Positions 35,847 to 45,403 of a stretch of DNA of 64,000 nt are shown one piece after another. Made by a program: the position numbers and the translations under genes. Numbering within the stretch: the first letter of the stretch is position 1; every line of letters starts with the position of its first letter. Source of the DNA: Tous-C4FEB sp044356555 (GTDB taxonomy: Bacteria; Verrucomicrobiota; Verrucomicrobiia; Opitutales; Opitutaceae); assembly GCA_044356555.1 (NCBI GenBank), contig JBIKWB010000020.1:29279-93278 (forward strand), given 5' to 3'. The notes beneath the pieces were generated by a model, which was given only the letters and a program-made list of their open reading frames with translations, did no database searches and was not told the origin of the DNA.

Positions 35847-36902
35847 ATGAGAATCGCCCGCCTCCTCCCACTTTGCTCGCTGCTCGTCGCCGGCTGCGCC
35901 GACCGCATCTTGCCCGATCCTGACGCCACCAACGTGGCGGTGAAGCCCCGCGTCGTGACCACGCCGCTGGCCCACGACACCGATGATCCGGCGATCTGGA
36001 TCAACCGCGCCGACCCGGCGAAGAGCCTCGTCATCGGCACCGACAAGGACACGGCCGGTGGTCTCTACGCGTTCGATCTCGCGGGCAAAATTGTGCGGCA
36101 GACGCCGCCGCTGAAACGCCCCAACAACGTCGACATTCTCACCGGCATGATGCTCGGGGGGAAGCCCGTCGACATCGCCGTCACGACGGAGCGCGAAGAA
36201 CAGCGCCTGCGCGTTTTCAGCCTGCCCGATTTCGCGCCGTTGGATAACGGCGACCTCATCGTCTTCGACGGTGACCGCACCCGCGGTCCGATGGGCGTAG
36301 CGCTCTATCGTCGCCCCGGCGACGGCGCGGTGTTCGCCATCGTCGGCGGCAAGAGTGGTCCGGCCGACGGCTATTTGTGGCAATACCGGCTCGAAGACGA
36401 CGGCACCGGCAAAGTGAAAATGACCAAGGTGCGCGCGTTCGGTCGTTACAGCGCGAAGAAAGAAATCGAAGCCATCGCGGTCGATGCCGAGCTGGGTTTT
36501 GTCTATTGCAGCGACGAACAATTTGGCGTGCGCAAATACCGCGCCGATCCGGCGGCGCCCGATGCGGCGGAGGAACTCGCGCTCTTTGGCACCACAGGTT
36601 TTGCGAGCGACCATGAAGGTATTTCGATCTACCCGCAGGCGGGCGGGCAGGGCTACATCCTCGTGTCGAACCAACAGGCCGACACCTTTCGGATTTTCCC
36701 GAGGGCGGGGACGCCGGGGAAGCTGCACGACCATCCGCTCTTGGCGAGCGTGCGGGTGAGCAGCCGTGAGAGCGACGGCAGTGAAGTCACGGCCGAGGCG
36801 CTCCCCGGATTTCCGGGCGGACTCTTCGTGGCGATGAGCACCGACCGCACGTTTCACTATTACGCGTGGGACGACATCGCCGCCGCCGCGAAGTTGAAGT
36901 GA
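35847..36902 (+). CDS. Beta-propeller phytase lipoprotein (3-phytase)
   Basis: 351 residues, a secreted lipoprotein: signal with lipobox VAGC (Cys17). Beta-propeller phytases release phosphate from calcium-bound phytate (myo-inositol hexakisphosphate). Family patterns: DTDDPAIWINRADPAKSLVI near 43, GTDKDTAGGLYAFDL near 63, RPNNVDI near 91, KKEIEAIAVDAELGFVYCSD near 197 and SDHEGISIY near 240. These are the calcium- and phosphate-binding loops. It lies downstream of a TonB receptor, a pairing known for this phytase type, and of a Pho-box-like array. Phosphate scavenging from phytate in low-phosphate conditions is the likely role. Confidence 0.92.
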   Translation: MRIARLLPLCSLLVAGCADRILPDPDATNVAVKPRVVTTPLAHDTDDPAIWINRADPAKSLVIGTDKDTAGGLYAFDLAGKIVRQTPPLKRPNNVDILTGMMLGGKPVDIAVTTEREEQRLRVFSLPDFAPLDNGDLIVFDGDRTRGPMGVALYRRPGDGAVFAIVGGKSGPADGYLWQYRLEDDGTGKVKMTKVRAFGRYSAKKEIEAIAVDAELGFVYCSDEQFGVRKYRADPAAPDAAEELALFGTTGFASDHEGISIYPQAGGQGYILVSNQQADTFRIFPRAGTPGKLHDHPLLASVRVSSRESDGSEVTAEALPGFPGGLFVAMSTDRTFHYYAWDDIAAAAKLK

Positions 36903-37118
36903 GGGCTTTCGTCGAACGGTCGCTCAATACGGGATCCCGTTCGGCGCCGAACTCCGAGTCTGCGGGCCGGAATGCGCGGGAGCTCATTCCCCGATGCAAA
37001 TTGCCGCGCTGGGTTTTTGATTGGCGGTGAATTTCAACGGGTTGGTAGCCGATCGCACATTTCCATTTGCACGCCCGCGCGGCGGAGCTTACTCTGTTTC
37101 CGGTCCGATTCCGCCCCC

Positions 37119-37376
37119 ATGAACTTTGCCACGTTTCTCAAGACCCTCGTTATCCTCGCCGTGCTTTTTGTCATGCTCTACGTGGGCATGAACAACACCC
37201 ACGAGATCAACTTCTTCTTCCCCATCGCCGGCACCACGGCGAAGAAGCCGATCCACGAATCGGCCGCGCTCATCTTCTTCGGCATCTTTGCCATCGGCGT
37301 TTTGGCCGGCACGATGCTGCACGGTGGCGGCAAGGGCGGCGCGAAAAAGAGCAGCGATCGCGGTAAGGATAAGTAA
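37119..37376 (+). CDS. Small two-helix membrane protein (LapA/DUF1049-like)
   Basis: 85 residues from the ATG at 37119. Two hydrophobic segments, near residues 7-23 (LKTLVILAVLFVMLYVG) and 48-64 (ALIFFGIFAIGVLAGTM). Between them NNTHEINFFFP is like the 'N-x-x-x-V-x-hydrophobic' turn of LapA/DUF1049 proteins, and the tail is lysine-rich. LapA-type proteins assist lipopolysaccharide assembly factors at the inner membrane in proteobacteria; here the link is weak. It lies alone, about 216 bases after the phytase gene. The gap upstream shows no gene. Confidence 0.7.
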   Translation: MNFATFLKTLVILAVLFVMLYVGMNNTHEINFFFPIAGTTAKKPIHESAALIFFGIFAIGVLAGTMLHGGGKGGAKKSSDRGKDK

Positions 37377-37777
37377 GCCAGCCAGCCGGCCGGCGCCAAC
37401 GTCGTCGTCGCTCGCGGCGGATCCTTCTTGCTTGGCGCGGAGTGAGGGGCCGTCGATCCCGCGGCGTTTTACACTTTCTCCCGCGTGGCGATGGTTTTTT
37501 CAGTTTGTTCTGCGGCGCCAGCGAGACCGTGGCCGGAGAAACTCCGATGAAAGCAGCGATGCAGCGGACCCTCATCGCGGGTGCAGCGAAACACCGCGCG
37601 CGGCGGTGGGCGCTCGCACCAAGGCGCAAAAAACGGATTCGTTGAGCGGTCACCAAAACGTGGGTTGTCCTCTCGGCATTGCCGGTCCGGATCCATCTCA
37701 ACTGTCCGGTGGCGTCGCCGATATGCCTTGATTGCGGGCGCGCCGGGTCGCGGGATTGCCGTCTTCTTCCTACACTC
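37377..37777. other. Intergenic stretch with a gene fossil
   Basis: A 401-base gap. The only coding trace is a decayed helix-turn-helix on the minus strand (37470-37575). I see no terminator, tRNA or clear promoter. The part just before 37778 should hold the promoter of the TonB receptor. Confidence 0.45.
37470..37575 (-). pseudogene. Fossil of a LacI-family DNA-binding domain
   Basis: On the minus strand an ATG at 37575 begins MRVRCIAAFIGVSPATVSLA, very close to the LacI start 'IAxxAGVSPATVSLAL'. Right after, the likeness moves to the next frame (TEKTIATREKV, like the LacI hinge '..I..ATR..V') and stops at 37469. One frameshift plus early truncation indicates a relic. Only ~35 residues are preserved, so chance likeness is possible, but the VSPATVSLA core is highly specific. 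Confidence 0.45.
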
Positions 37778-40700
37778 ATGCACGCCTCCGTTACCGTCTC
37801 CACCTTTCGTTTCACCCTCCGGTTAATCTGCCTCGGCTGGTTGCTAGCCGCGGTCGGTCTCCCTCCGGCCGTCTTCGCGCAGTCGGCTGCGACGGGCCGT
37901 GTGGTCGGCCGGGTTTTTAACCCCGGCACCGGTGAATACGTGCGCAACGCCGAGATCCGGGTGCAGGGCACGCAGAACACCGTCTATTCCGAGGAGGGCG
38001 GCGTCTACCAACTCGACAACGTGCCGGCGGGCAGCGCCACGCTCGAGGTGGCGTTCTCCGGCTACCAGACGGCCCGTGCGGCCGTTACGGTGACGGCCGG
38101 CGCGGCGGTCACGCGCGATTTCGAATTGGTGAGCACGCTCCCAAAGCCCGCGGGCAAGGATGAGGTCGTGCTGATCAGCAAGTTCGTCGTCACCACCGAG
38201 CGCGAGGGCAACGCCAAGGCCATCATGGAGCAGCGGCGCAACATGAACATCTCGACCTCCGTCGCGGCCGACAGCTTCGGCGACGGCAGCGAGGGCAACG
38301 TCGGTGAATTCCTCAAATTTCTCCCGGGCGTCGATGTGGAATACGTCGATGGCGTCAGCCGTGGTCCGCGCATCGGCGGTCTCGATCAGTCTTACGTGGG
38401 CGTCACCATGGACGGCGCGAGTATCGCCAGTGCCGACGCGTTTGTCTCCTACGGCGCCACGCTTAACGGCTCCACCGGCGGTCAATCGCGCTCGGTGGGC
38501 TTCGAGCAGATGTCCATCACCGCGATCGAATCCGTCGAGATCAGCCGCACCTCCAGCGCCGACATGGACGCGAGTTCGCCCGCCGGCACTATCAACATGA
38601 AGACGCGCCGCGCCTTCGACCGCAAAGGTCGCCGCCTCGACTGGCAGGTCAGCATGAGCGCCAACTCCGGGGCCATGACCACGCGGAAGGGCTACGGTCT
38701 CGACGACGTGCCCCGCTACGTCATCCGGCCCAATTACCAACTCGATTATTCTGATGTCTTCCTGAACCAGCGCCTCGGTATCCGGCTCGGTGTGAGCAAG
38801 TCGAGCGTGTTGGCCCAGCAGCAATACGTCACGCATGCTTACAACCGCACCCCGACCACCGCCGATCCGCGGCCCGTCGTGCTCACGGGCATCACGTTTG
38901 CCGATGGTCCCAAGCTCACCGACCGCTCGTCCGTTACGTTCACGAGCGATTTCAAAGCCACCCCGCGCCTCGTGCTCTCGTTCACCGGTATGTTCAACGC
39001 CTTCGAGAATTCGGGCCACACCTACAATCTTGCCTGGACGGCCTCCGCCAACGGCGGCGCCGCCGCCACCGGTCGTCAGAACGTCGTGGGCAATGGTATG
39101 ACGGAAATTCGCACCAACGGCCTCGCGACCAATACGTCCCGCGGCCTCACGCTCGGCGGTGGCAGCGCGATCAAGCTGACCAACACGACCACGATCACGC
39201 CGAAGTTCGAGTTCAAGCTCAACGCCCTCACCGTGGACGGCGTCTTCAATTTCTCGCGTTCGAAAAACGACTACGAGACCTCCAGTCGCGGCACGATCCG
39301 CGTCGAGACGGCCAACATCAATAACGCCGATTTCCGCGCCACGCGCTCCGATCCGCTCTCCGCCGAATGGACGCTCGTGCAGACCGGTGGCGCCGATTGG
39401 TCCAACCTCGCGAGCTTCACCAATCCCCGCACCACCGAGGAAGGCCGCTTCGTCGTCACCGAAATCTACACCGGCGAGACCAATGCGAAATACGTGCTCC
39501 CGTGGCGGTTGCCGACCTCGATCAAGTTTGGCGGCAAGTGGGCCGAGGAGCGCCGCATCTCCGACAACGCGGTGCCTTACCTCGTCTATAGCTACATCGG
39601 TCCCGGCGGTGGCCCCACGGGCAGCTTTGCCAACTACGCCTCGCCGCGGAAATTCAACACCGACTTCGGCCGGATCAATTCGCTCAACGTCGCCAACGTG
39701 CCCACGCTGGTGGACCGCAGCGCGCTCTCCGTGGTCTTCCGCGAGCGTCCCGAATATTTCGTGAACTCCGCCACGGTTGAGAATTACTACACCGCCACCA
39801 TCGCGAATCACCGTGATTTTCTCCAGACCGTATCGGCCGCCTACGGCATGGCCGACACCAAGATCGGCAAGCTCCAGTTGCGGGGCGGCGTCCGCTGGGA
39901 GCGCACCGAGACGAGTTCGAAGGAGGTCGATCCGTATACCGCCGCCGAAGTGCAGGCCGCCGGCTACCCCATCTCCACCACCACGCGTCGCGCGACGACC
40001 ATCGCCGGAATGAACTACCAGTTCCTCTCCCGCCCGCGCATCACCCGCGACGGCGTCTACGATAATTTTTTCCCAAGTGCCTCGCTCAAGTATTCTCTCC
40101 TGCCAAATCTACAGGCCCAGTTCGGCTACGCGCACGCCATCTCCCGTCCGCCGATCGACGCGCTGGCCGGCGTTTGGAACATCAACGACTTCACCCTCCT
40201 TATCACCGCGCCCAACCCCAAGCTGAAGCCCGAGCGCTCCGACAACTACGTCGCCCGCCTCGCCTATTACTTTGAACCCGTCGGCAGTTTCACGGTGCTC
40301 GTGCAGCAGACGGAGATCACTGACCAGCGCATCACGGTGCGCGGCAAGGCGGCGGACTTCGGCTTCGAGAACGATCCCGAATACGCCGCCTACGATTTCC
40401 AATCTCTGGACAACAACGACTCGCTCTACCGCTACCGCAGTCTCGAACTGAGCTACAACCAGCAGCTCAGCTTCCTGCCGGGGCTCCTGCGCACCACGAA
40501 TCTCAACCTCAGCTACACGCGCAACTACGCTAACCAGTATTTCCCCGGCGTGACCCCGCACAAAGTCGCGGGTTCACTCGGCTGGAGCATCGGGCGCCTG
40601 AGCTTCCGTAGCGGTGTGGTGTGGCAGGACGACACGCCCTTCACGTCGGTTTTTGGCCGCTTCCAACGCCACAATCTCAAGGTCGATTTCGGCGGTTCCT

Positions 40701-40864
40701 ACCGCCTGTCGGACCGCCTGAGCTTTTTCTTCCAGGGTCGCAATGTGCTCAACGATCCCAACCTCCTCTACGAAGGCGATCCCCTGCGCGGTCAGCCCGC
40801 AGTGCTGTATCGCTATGGCAACTTCGGCGTGAGCTGGGTCGCGGGCGTGAAGGGCAATTTCTGA
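37778..40864 (+). CDS. TonB-dependent receptor with carboxypeptidase-like domain
   Basis: 1028 residues from the ATG at 37778; the frame is open from 37679 but the signal peptide (LRLICLGWLLAAVGLPPAVF, cleaved before QSAAT) sets the start. A carboxypeptidase-regulatory-like domain spans about 35-110 (VVGRVFNPGTGEYVRNAEIR, YQLDNVPAGSATLEV). TonB box region near 133 (ISKFVVTTER). Plug with RIGGLDQSYVGVTMDGASIA and ESVEISRTSSADMDASSPAG, barrel ending SWVAGVKGNF. It is similar in type to the phytase-linked receptor but the plug diverges. No transport or hydrolase gene is adjacent, so its ligand is unknown. A LacI-like fossil lies upstream. Confidence 0.92.
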   Translation: MHASVTVSTFRFTLRLICLGWLLAAVGLPPAVFAQSAATGRVVGRVFNPGTGEYVRNAEIRVQGTQNTVYSEEGGVYQLDNVPAGSATLEVAFSGYQTARAAVTVTAGAAVTRDFELVSTLPKPAGKDEVVLISKFVVTTEREGNAKAIMEQRRNMNISTSVAADSFGDGSEGNVGEFLKFLPGVDVEYVDGVSRGPRIGGLDQSYVGVTMDGASIASADAFVSYGATLNGSTGGQSRSVGFEQMSITAIESVEISRTSSADMDASSPAGTINMKTRRAFDRKGRRLDWQVSMSANSGAMTTRKGYGLDDVPRYVIRPNYQLDYSDVFLNQRLGIRLGVSKSSVLAQQQYVTHAYNRTPTTADPRPVVLTGITFADGPKLTDRSSVTFTSDFKATPRLVLSFTGMFNAFENSGHTYNLAWTASANGGAAATGRQNVVGNGMTEIRTNGLATNTSRGLTLGGGSAIKLTNTTTITPKFEFKLNALTVDGVFNFSRSKNDYETSSRGTIRVETANINNADFRATRSDPLSAEWTLVQTGGADWSNLASFTNPRTTEEGRFVVTEIYTGETNAKYVLPWRLPTSIKFGGKWAEERRISDNAVPYLVYSYIGPGGGPTGSFANYASPRKFNTDFGRINSLNVANVPTLVDRSALSVVFRERPEYFVNSATVENYYTATIANHRDFLQTVSAAYGMADTKIGKLQLRGGVRWERTETSSKEVDPYTAAEVQAAGYPISTTTRRATTIAGMNYQFLSRPRITRDGVYDNFFPSASLKYSLLPNLQAQFGYAHAISRPPIDALAGVWNINDFTLLITAPNPKLKPERSDNYVARLAYYFEPVGSFTVLVQQTEITDQRITVRGKAADFGFENDPEYAAYDFQSLDNNDSLYRYRSLELSYNQQLSFLPGLLRTTNLNLSYTRNYANQYFPGVTPHKVAGSLGWSIGRLSFRSGVVWQDDTPFTSVFGRFQRHNLKVDFGGSYRLSDRLSFFFQGRNVLNDPNLLYEGDPLRGQPAVLYRYGNFGVSWVAGVKGNF

Positions 40865-41203
40865 ACCGGAACGAAGCGGTCGGTCGCTGAGCGTTGAGCG
40901 CTGGGCGACCGATGCTTGGAGCGCGGCGGGCACCGGCTCCGTCCGGGCATTCATAGCGTTTACGGTTGGGTGGTGAATCGGCATCCCCAAAGCGGATCGC
41001 GAGGAGGAACGAGCTGGCTCGCGAGGTTCGCGGTGGAGTCGCGAGCAAACTCGCCCCGACAGGTTGCGGCTCCACTTTCCGGCTTAACGCATGGGAGGTC
41101 TTTGGCCTGCCCCTTTTTGACGCTGCGGGCGCTGGAGGGCGGGTCAGAGACCACGCCCTCCCTCACAGTAAGGCATTGCCAAATAGACGTCAGCTCAGAG
41201 CGA
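40865..41203. other. Intergenic stretch with a palindromic repeat
   Basis: A 339-base gap between the convergent receptor and ParA genes. It contains a palindromic repeat: an arm at 41010-41024 (CGAGCTGGCTCGCGA) and an inverted one ending 41053 (TCGCGAGCAAACTCG), matching at 12 of 15 positions. At 40893-40905 the sequence GTTGAGCGCTGGG is identical to one arm of the element at 58968-59050. No gene is seen. Confidence 0.55.
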
Positions 41204-42040
41204 TCAAAGCCGCTCGATCACTTCCTTGGCGAGTTCGCGGAAGGCCTCGGCTCCGGTGGCGCTGCCGTCGTAGAGCGCGATCGGTTTCGCACTCATCGGC
41301 GCCTCGCTGATCGCGATGTTTTCCGGGATGACCGTCTTGAAAAATTTCAGTTTCTTAAAGGCCTTTTCCTCGGGGAGCCGTTCCATCGTCTCTTGGTGAA
41401 ATGCGACGTGGCGCCGCACGCGCGTGAAAACGACGCCAAGACACTTGATCTTAAATTCCAGCTCCGACTTCAGATAATCCAGCCGGTCGAGCAACAGGCC
41501 GAGACCCACGGACGAGAGGTAGTCGGGCTGCATCGGCACGAGGAAATAGTCGCTCGCGTAGAGGGCATTTTGCGTGGCGGTCTGGAGATTCGGCGGGCAG
41601 TCGCAAAGGATCACGTCGTAGTCGCCCAGGACTTTGTCGAGTTTGCGCCCGAGGATGCGCTCGCGGCCGGGCCGCGCCGCCAAGTCGAGGTCGAGGAATG
41701 TGAGTTTGAGGTGGCTCGGGATGAGATCGAGGCCGGGGATCTCCGGGACGACGTTGTGGACGATGCAGTCTTTGAACTTGTGGGGATCGTCGGGCTTGCC
41801 GCGTTTGCCCTCGCCGCCGACTTCGAAGATGTCGGCCATCGTGCCGTGCTCCGCGGCCCAGGCGGACCAGGCTTTTTCGGGCATGAGCGAGAGGGAGGCG
41901 TTGGTTTGTGGATCGAGGTCGACGAGGAGCACGCGCTTGCCGTGATCGCGGGCGAGGTAGGCGGCGAGATTGACGGCGACGGTCGTCTTGCCGACGCCGC
42001 CTTTCATGTTGAGGAGCGAGATGACGATGGCTTTGGACAT
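41204..42040 (-). CDS. ParA-family ATPase without a ParB neighbour
   Basis: 278 residues. The deviant Walker A KGGVGKTT (13-20) and a second motif DLDPQTNAS place it in the ParA/MinD/Soj group; CDCPPNLQTAT is the Walker B region. These ATPases dimerise on DNA or membranes and position chromosomes, plasmids or protein clusters. An insertion after the Walker A region (EVGGEGKRGKPDDPHKFKD) is longer than in chromosomal Soj. No ParB gene or parS-like site is seen nearby, so it is an orphan, perhaps positioning a protein cargo. It is divergent from the RND permease gene, with a 201-base gap. Confidence 0.92.
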   Translation of the reverse strand: MSKAIVISLLNMKGGVGKTTVAVNLAAYLARDHGKRVLLVDLDPQTNASLSLMPEKAWSAWAAEHGTMADIFEVGGEGKRGKPDDPHKFKDCIVHNVVPEIPGLDLIPSHLKLTFLDLDLAARPGRERILGRKLDKVLGDYDVILCDCPPNLQTATQNALYASDYFLVPMQPDYLSSVGLGLLLDRLDYLKSELEFKIKCLGVVFTRVRRHVAFHQETMERLPEEKAFKKLKFFKTVIPENIAISEAPMSAKPIALYDGSATGAEAFRELAKEVIERL

Positions 42041-42241
42041 GGTTGGGAGGGGATTGGGCGGTAACAGCATTAACTTTGCCGCCGCCGGAGAGATCCGCAA
42101 TCTTCCGGCGTGAATTCTGCGTAACATCGGGCGCCGCACGTTTCGCCCCGGTCCCCGTGGCCCGGTCGTTCTCTTGCCTTGGTTTGCACCCGGCGCCACG
42201 TTGGGTCCTTTCCATCGTCTCCCGCCGCGCATTCGCCAACC

Positions 42242-45200
42242 ATGTGGATCGTCCTCTTTGCCCTTCGCTATAAATACACCGTCGCCGTCTTTGCGATTTT
42301 GATCGCGCTGTTCGGCGGACTGGCGATCCAGCGCACGTCTACCGATATCATGCCGCGGGTGGACAGCCCCGAAGTCATGCTCGTTTGGTCTTACGGCGGG
42401 CTGAATCCCACCGAGATGGCTGCGAAGATCACGTCCTTCTCCGAGACGGCCTCGCTCAACAACGTCGACGATGTGCTCGAACTCCGCTCCGAGACCATCA
42501 ACGGCGTCGCCATCGTGCGGCTGCGGTTCCAGCCGGGGGTAAACATCGAGCGCGCGCTCTCCCAAGTCACCGCCATCTCGCAGACGATTTTGCGCCGGAT
42601 GCCCGCCGGTACGGTGCCGCCGATCATTGTGCAATCGAGCCCGTCGAGCGTGCCGATCATCCAGCTCGTGTTGTCGTCCGATACGCTCACCGACGGCGCG
42701 ATCTTCGATTTTGCCCGGCTCACCATGCGCGCCCAGTTGCAGGAAATCGCCGGCCTGCGCCTCACCTTGCCCTACGGCGGCGCCCAGCGGCAGATCATGG
42801 TCGATTTGGATCCCGATGCGCTCAACGCCTACGGGCTCTCCGCCTCGGATGTGAGCCGCGCTCTCGCCGCGCAGAACCAGACTCTGCCGTCCGGTTCCCT
42901 CCGCGCCGGTGGCCGCGATCTCTCCGTCGGCGTCAACGCCAGCCCGGTCTCCATCCCCGAGTTTCTCGACCTGCCGGTGCGCAATGTCGATGGCCGGATC
43001 ATTCTGCTGCGCGATGTAGCCAACGTCCGCGACGGCGAGGCCTTCGGCACCAACATCGCCCGGCTTAACGGCCAAAACGCCGTCATCGTCACCGCCTTGA
43101 AGCTCGGGAACACGTCGACGCTCGAAATCATCGACGGGATCATGGCCCGCCTGCCGGCCATCCGCGCATCCGCGCCTCCCGGCGTAAAGGTCGAGCCCAT
43201 CTTCGACCAATCCGTCTTTGTCCGGTCGGCCGTCGACAACATCCTGCGCGAGATCGTCCTCGTGGGCGCGCTCGTGGCCCTCGTCGTTTTGCTGTTTCTC
43301 GGATCGTGGCGCTCGACGTTGATCGTCCTCACCTCGATTCCGCTCGCGCTGCTCTGCTCGATTTTTGGCCTCAGCCTCGCCGGCGCCACGTTCAACCTGA
43401 TGTCCCTCGGCGGCCTCGCGCTCGCCATCGGCATCCTGGTGGACAACGCCCTCGTCGAAATCGAAAACATCAAGCGCCAGATCGCCTCCGGCAAAACCGT
43501 GCGCGATGCCATCGTCGACGGGGCGCAACAGGTTGCCTTCCCCGAGTTCGTTTCCACCACCGGCATCTGCATCGTGTTCCTGCCGATTTTTCTGCTCTCC
43601 GGGACCGCGGCGTTTGTCTTCAAGCCTCTCGCGCTCGCCGTGATCTTTGCGATGGTCGCGAGTTATCTGCTCTCGCGCACGCTCGTGCCCACGCTCGCCG
43701 CGCTGCTGCTTCCCGCCGAGACCCGCGCCGAACGCGCCGACGCCGGTCGGGCGCCCCGGGGCTTGATGCGGCTGCACTACGCCATCGAACACGCCCTCAC
43801 CGCCCTTTCCGCCCGGCAGCACCGCATGCTCGATGTCTTCGTGGCGCGGCGTTGGATCGTTCCGATCATCGTGCTCGCGGTCGCGGGCCTCGGCGGCGTC
43901 GCTTGGAAATTTCTCGGCCGCGAGTTTTTCCCCGCCACCGATGCCGGACTCATGCGCGTCTTCGTGCGCCTGCCCGGCGGCACCCGCGTGGAAGAGACCG
44001 CGCGCCGTTTTGCCGACATCCAGCGCGCCATCCGCACCGTGATCCCTCCGGCGGAACTCCGCTTCGTGGTCGAAAACATCGGGCCACCGACCGCGATCAA
44101 TCTCGCTTGGGTCGAGAGCACCGTCGTCGGTCCCTACGACGGCGAGATCCTCATCCAACTCGCGCCCGGTCATGCGCCCGTCGTCGGATATACGGAAAAA
44201 TTGCGGCAGCTGCTCGCGGAGCAATTCCCCGAGGTGCAGTCGTTTTTCCGGCCGGCCGACGCCACCAGCCAGACGCTCTCCGGCGGCGCGCCGACCGCGT
44301 TTGAAGTCCGCTTCGTCGGCCGCGATGTTCCGGGCAACCTCGCGCTGGCCCAGCGTCTCCGCGAGCGTCTCCGGGTCGTGCCGGGCGCCGTCGATGTGAC
44401 GTTGCGCGAACTCCTCGGCGTGCCCGAATACTATTTCGAGATCGACCGCGTGCGGGCGGCCCGCTTTGGCCTCACCCAACAGGACATCGCGGGCGCACTC
44501 CTGACCGCGCTCGGCTCCGGTGGCAGCGTGGCGCCCACGTTCTGGGCCGATCCGAAAACCGGTTCATCCTACGAAGTTCAGGTTCAGGTGCCGCCCGCGC
44601 TCTTCCGCGACGCGGAGCAACTGCTCACTTTGCCCATGCGCCCCGCCGCCGGGGGACCGCCGGTGATTTTCGGCGCGTTTGCCAAACTCAGCGAACGCCA
44701 GTCGCCCTCAAGTGTGTCGCGCACGACCTTGCTGCCCACGTTTACCGTGCTCGCCAACGTGCAGGGCACCGACCTCGGTTCCGTGCTCGACCGGCTCAAT
44801 CCGATCCTCGCCGAGCTGCGCAAAGAGCAGAAGCCCGGCAACCGGATCGTCATTGCCGGCCAAGCCGCGCTGATGGAGTCGGCCTACCGTGAGCTCTTTG
44901 GCGGCCTCATTTTATCCGCCGTGCTGATCTTCCTTGTGATGGTGGTGAACTTCCAATCGTGGGCGTTACCCTTGGCCGCGATCAGCGGCCTGCCGGTGGC
45001 CATCGCTGGGGCGTTCGTGGCGCTTTGGGTGACGGGCACCCATCTCAGTATCCCCGCGTTGATGGGGCTCATTATGGTCGTCGGTGTGTCCACGGCCAAC
45101 AGCGTGCTCGTCACCTCCTTCGCCCGCGATCTCTGGGCGGCCGGCGCAACCGGTGCCGAGGCCGCGATCACCTCCGCGACGACCCGCCTGCGCCCCGTCA

Positions 45201-45403
45201 CGATGACGGCCCTCGCGATGATTCTCGGCGTGTTGCCCATGGCGCTCGGCCACGGCGAGGGCGGCGAGCAAAACGCCCCGCTCGGCCGCGCCGTGATCGG
45301 CGGGTTGCTCTTCGGCACGCTCGCCTCGCTCTTCGTCGTGCCTTTCATGTTCTCCGTCCTCAAGCGCCGCCCACCCGCGCCCGTACCTCCTTCCGCGCCA
45401 TGA
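42242..45403 (+). CDS. RND efflux permease (AcrB/HAE1-like)
   Basis: 1053 residues from the ATG at 42242; a longer frame from 42179 is unlikely. An inner-membrane proton-driven drug exporter. The first helix (YTVAVFAILIALFGGLAI) is followed by the periplasmic porter domain (VDSPEVMLVWSYGGLNPTEM). The second half repeats this layout. Around residues 397-411 it reads GILVDNALVEIENI, the proton-relay helix with Asp-Asn as in HAE1 members, and PALMGLIMVVGVSTANSVLV is the second relay helix. It overlaps the adaptor gene by 4 bases (ATGA). Normally the adaptor precedes the permease; here the order is reversed. No TolC-like gene lies in the window. Confidence 0.94.
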   Translation: MWIVLFALRYKYTVAVFAILIALFGGLAIQRTSTDIMPRVDSPEVMLVWSYGGLNPTEMAAKITSFSETASLNNVDDVLELRSETINGVAIVRLRFQPGVNIERALSQVTAISQTILRRMPAGTVPPIIVQSSPSSVPIIQLVLSSDTLTDGAIFDFARLTMRAQLQEIAGLRLTLPYGGAQRQIMVDLDPDALNAYGLSASDVSRALAAQNQTLPSGSLRAGGRDLSVGVNASPVSIPEFLDLPVRNVDGRIILLRDVANVRDGEAFGTNIARLNGQNAVIVTALKLGNTSTLEIIDGIMARLPAIRASAPPGVKVEPIFDQSVFVRSAVDNILREIVLVGALVALVVLLFLGSWRSTLIVLTSIPLALLCSIFGLSLAGATFNLMSLGGLALAIGILVDNALVEIENIKRQIASGKTVRDAIVDGAQQVAFPEFVSTTGICIVFLPIFLLSGTAAFVFKPLALAVIFAMVASYLLSRTLVPTLAALLLPAETRAERADAGRAPRGLMRLHYAIEHALTALSARQHRMLDVFVARRWIVPIIVLAVAGLGGVAWKFLGREFFPATDAGLMRVFVRLPGGTRVEETARRFADIQRAIRTVIPPAELRFVVENIGPPTAINLAWVESTVVGPYDGEILIQLAPGHAPVVGYTEKLRQLLAEQFPEVQSFFRPADATSQTLSGGAPTAFEVRFVGRDVPGNLALAQRLRERLRVVPGAVDVTLRELLGVPEYYFEIDRVRAARFGLTQQDIAGALLTALGSGGSVAPTFWADPKTGSSYEVQVQVPPALFRDAEQLLTLPMRPAAGGPPVIFGAFAKLSERQSPSSVSRTTLLPTFTVLANVQGTDLGSVLDRLNPILAELRKEQKPGNRIVIAGQAALMESAYRELFGGLILSAVLIFLVMVVNFQSWALPLAAISGLPVAIAGAFVALWVTGTHLSIPALMGLIMVVGVSTANSVLVTSFARDLWAAGATGAEAAITSATTRLRPVTMTALAMILGVLPMALGHGEGGEQNAPLGRAVIGGLLFGTLASLFVVPFMFSVLKRRPPAPVPPSAP

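Noticed and set aside
41204..42040. ParA as a sign of a plasmid or integrated element
   Set aside because: No ParB, parS-like repeats, replication gene or integrase is nearby; orphan ParA proteins are frequent on chromosomes.
41204..44479. 1091-codon minus frame containing ParA at its end
   Set aside because: Only the last 278 codons are ParA; the rest is antisense to the RND permease and has the composition of a shadow frame.
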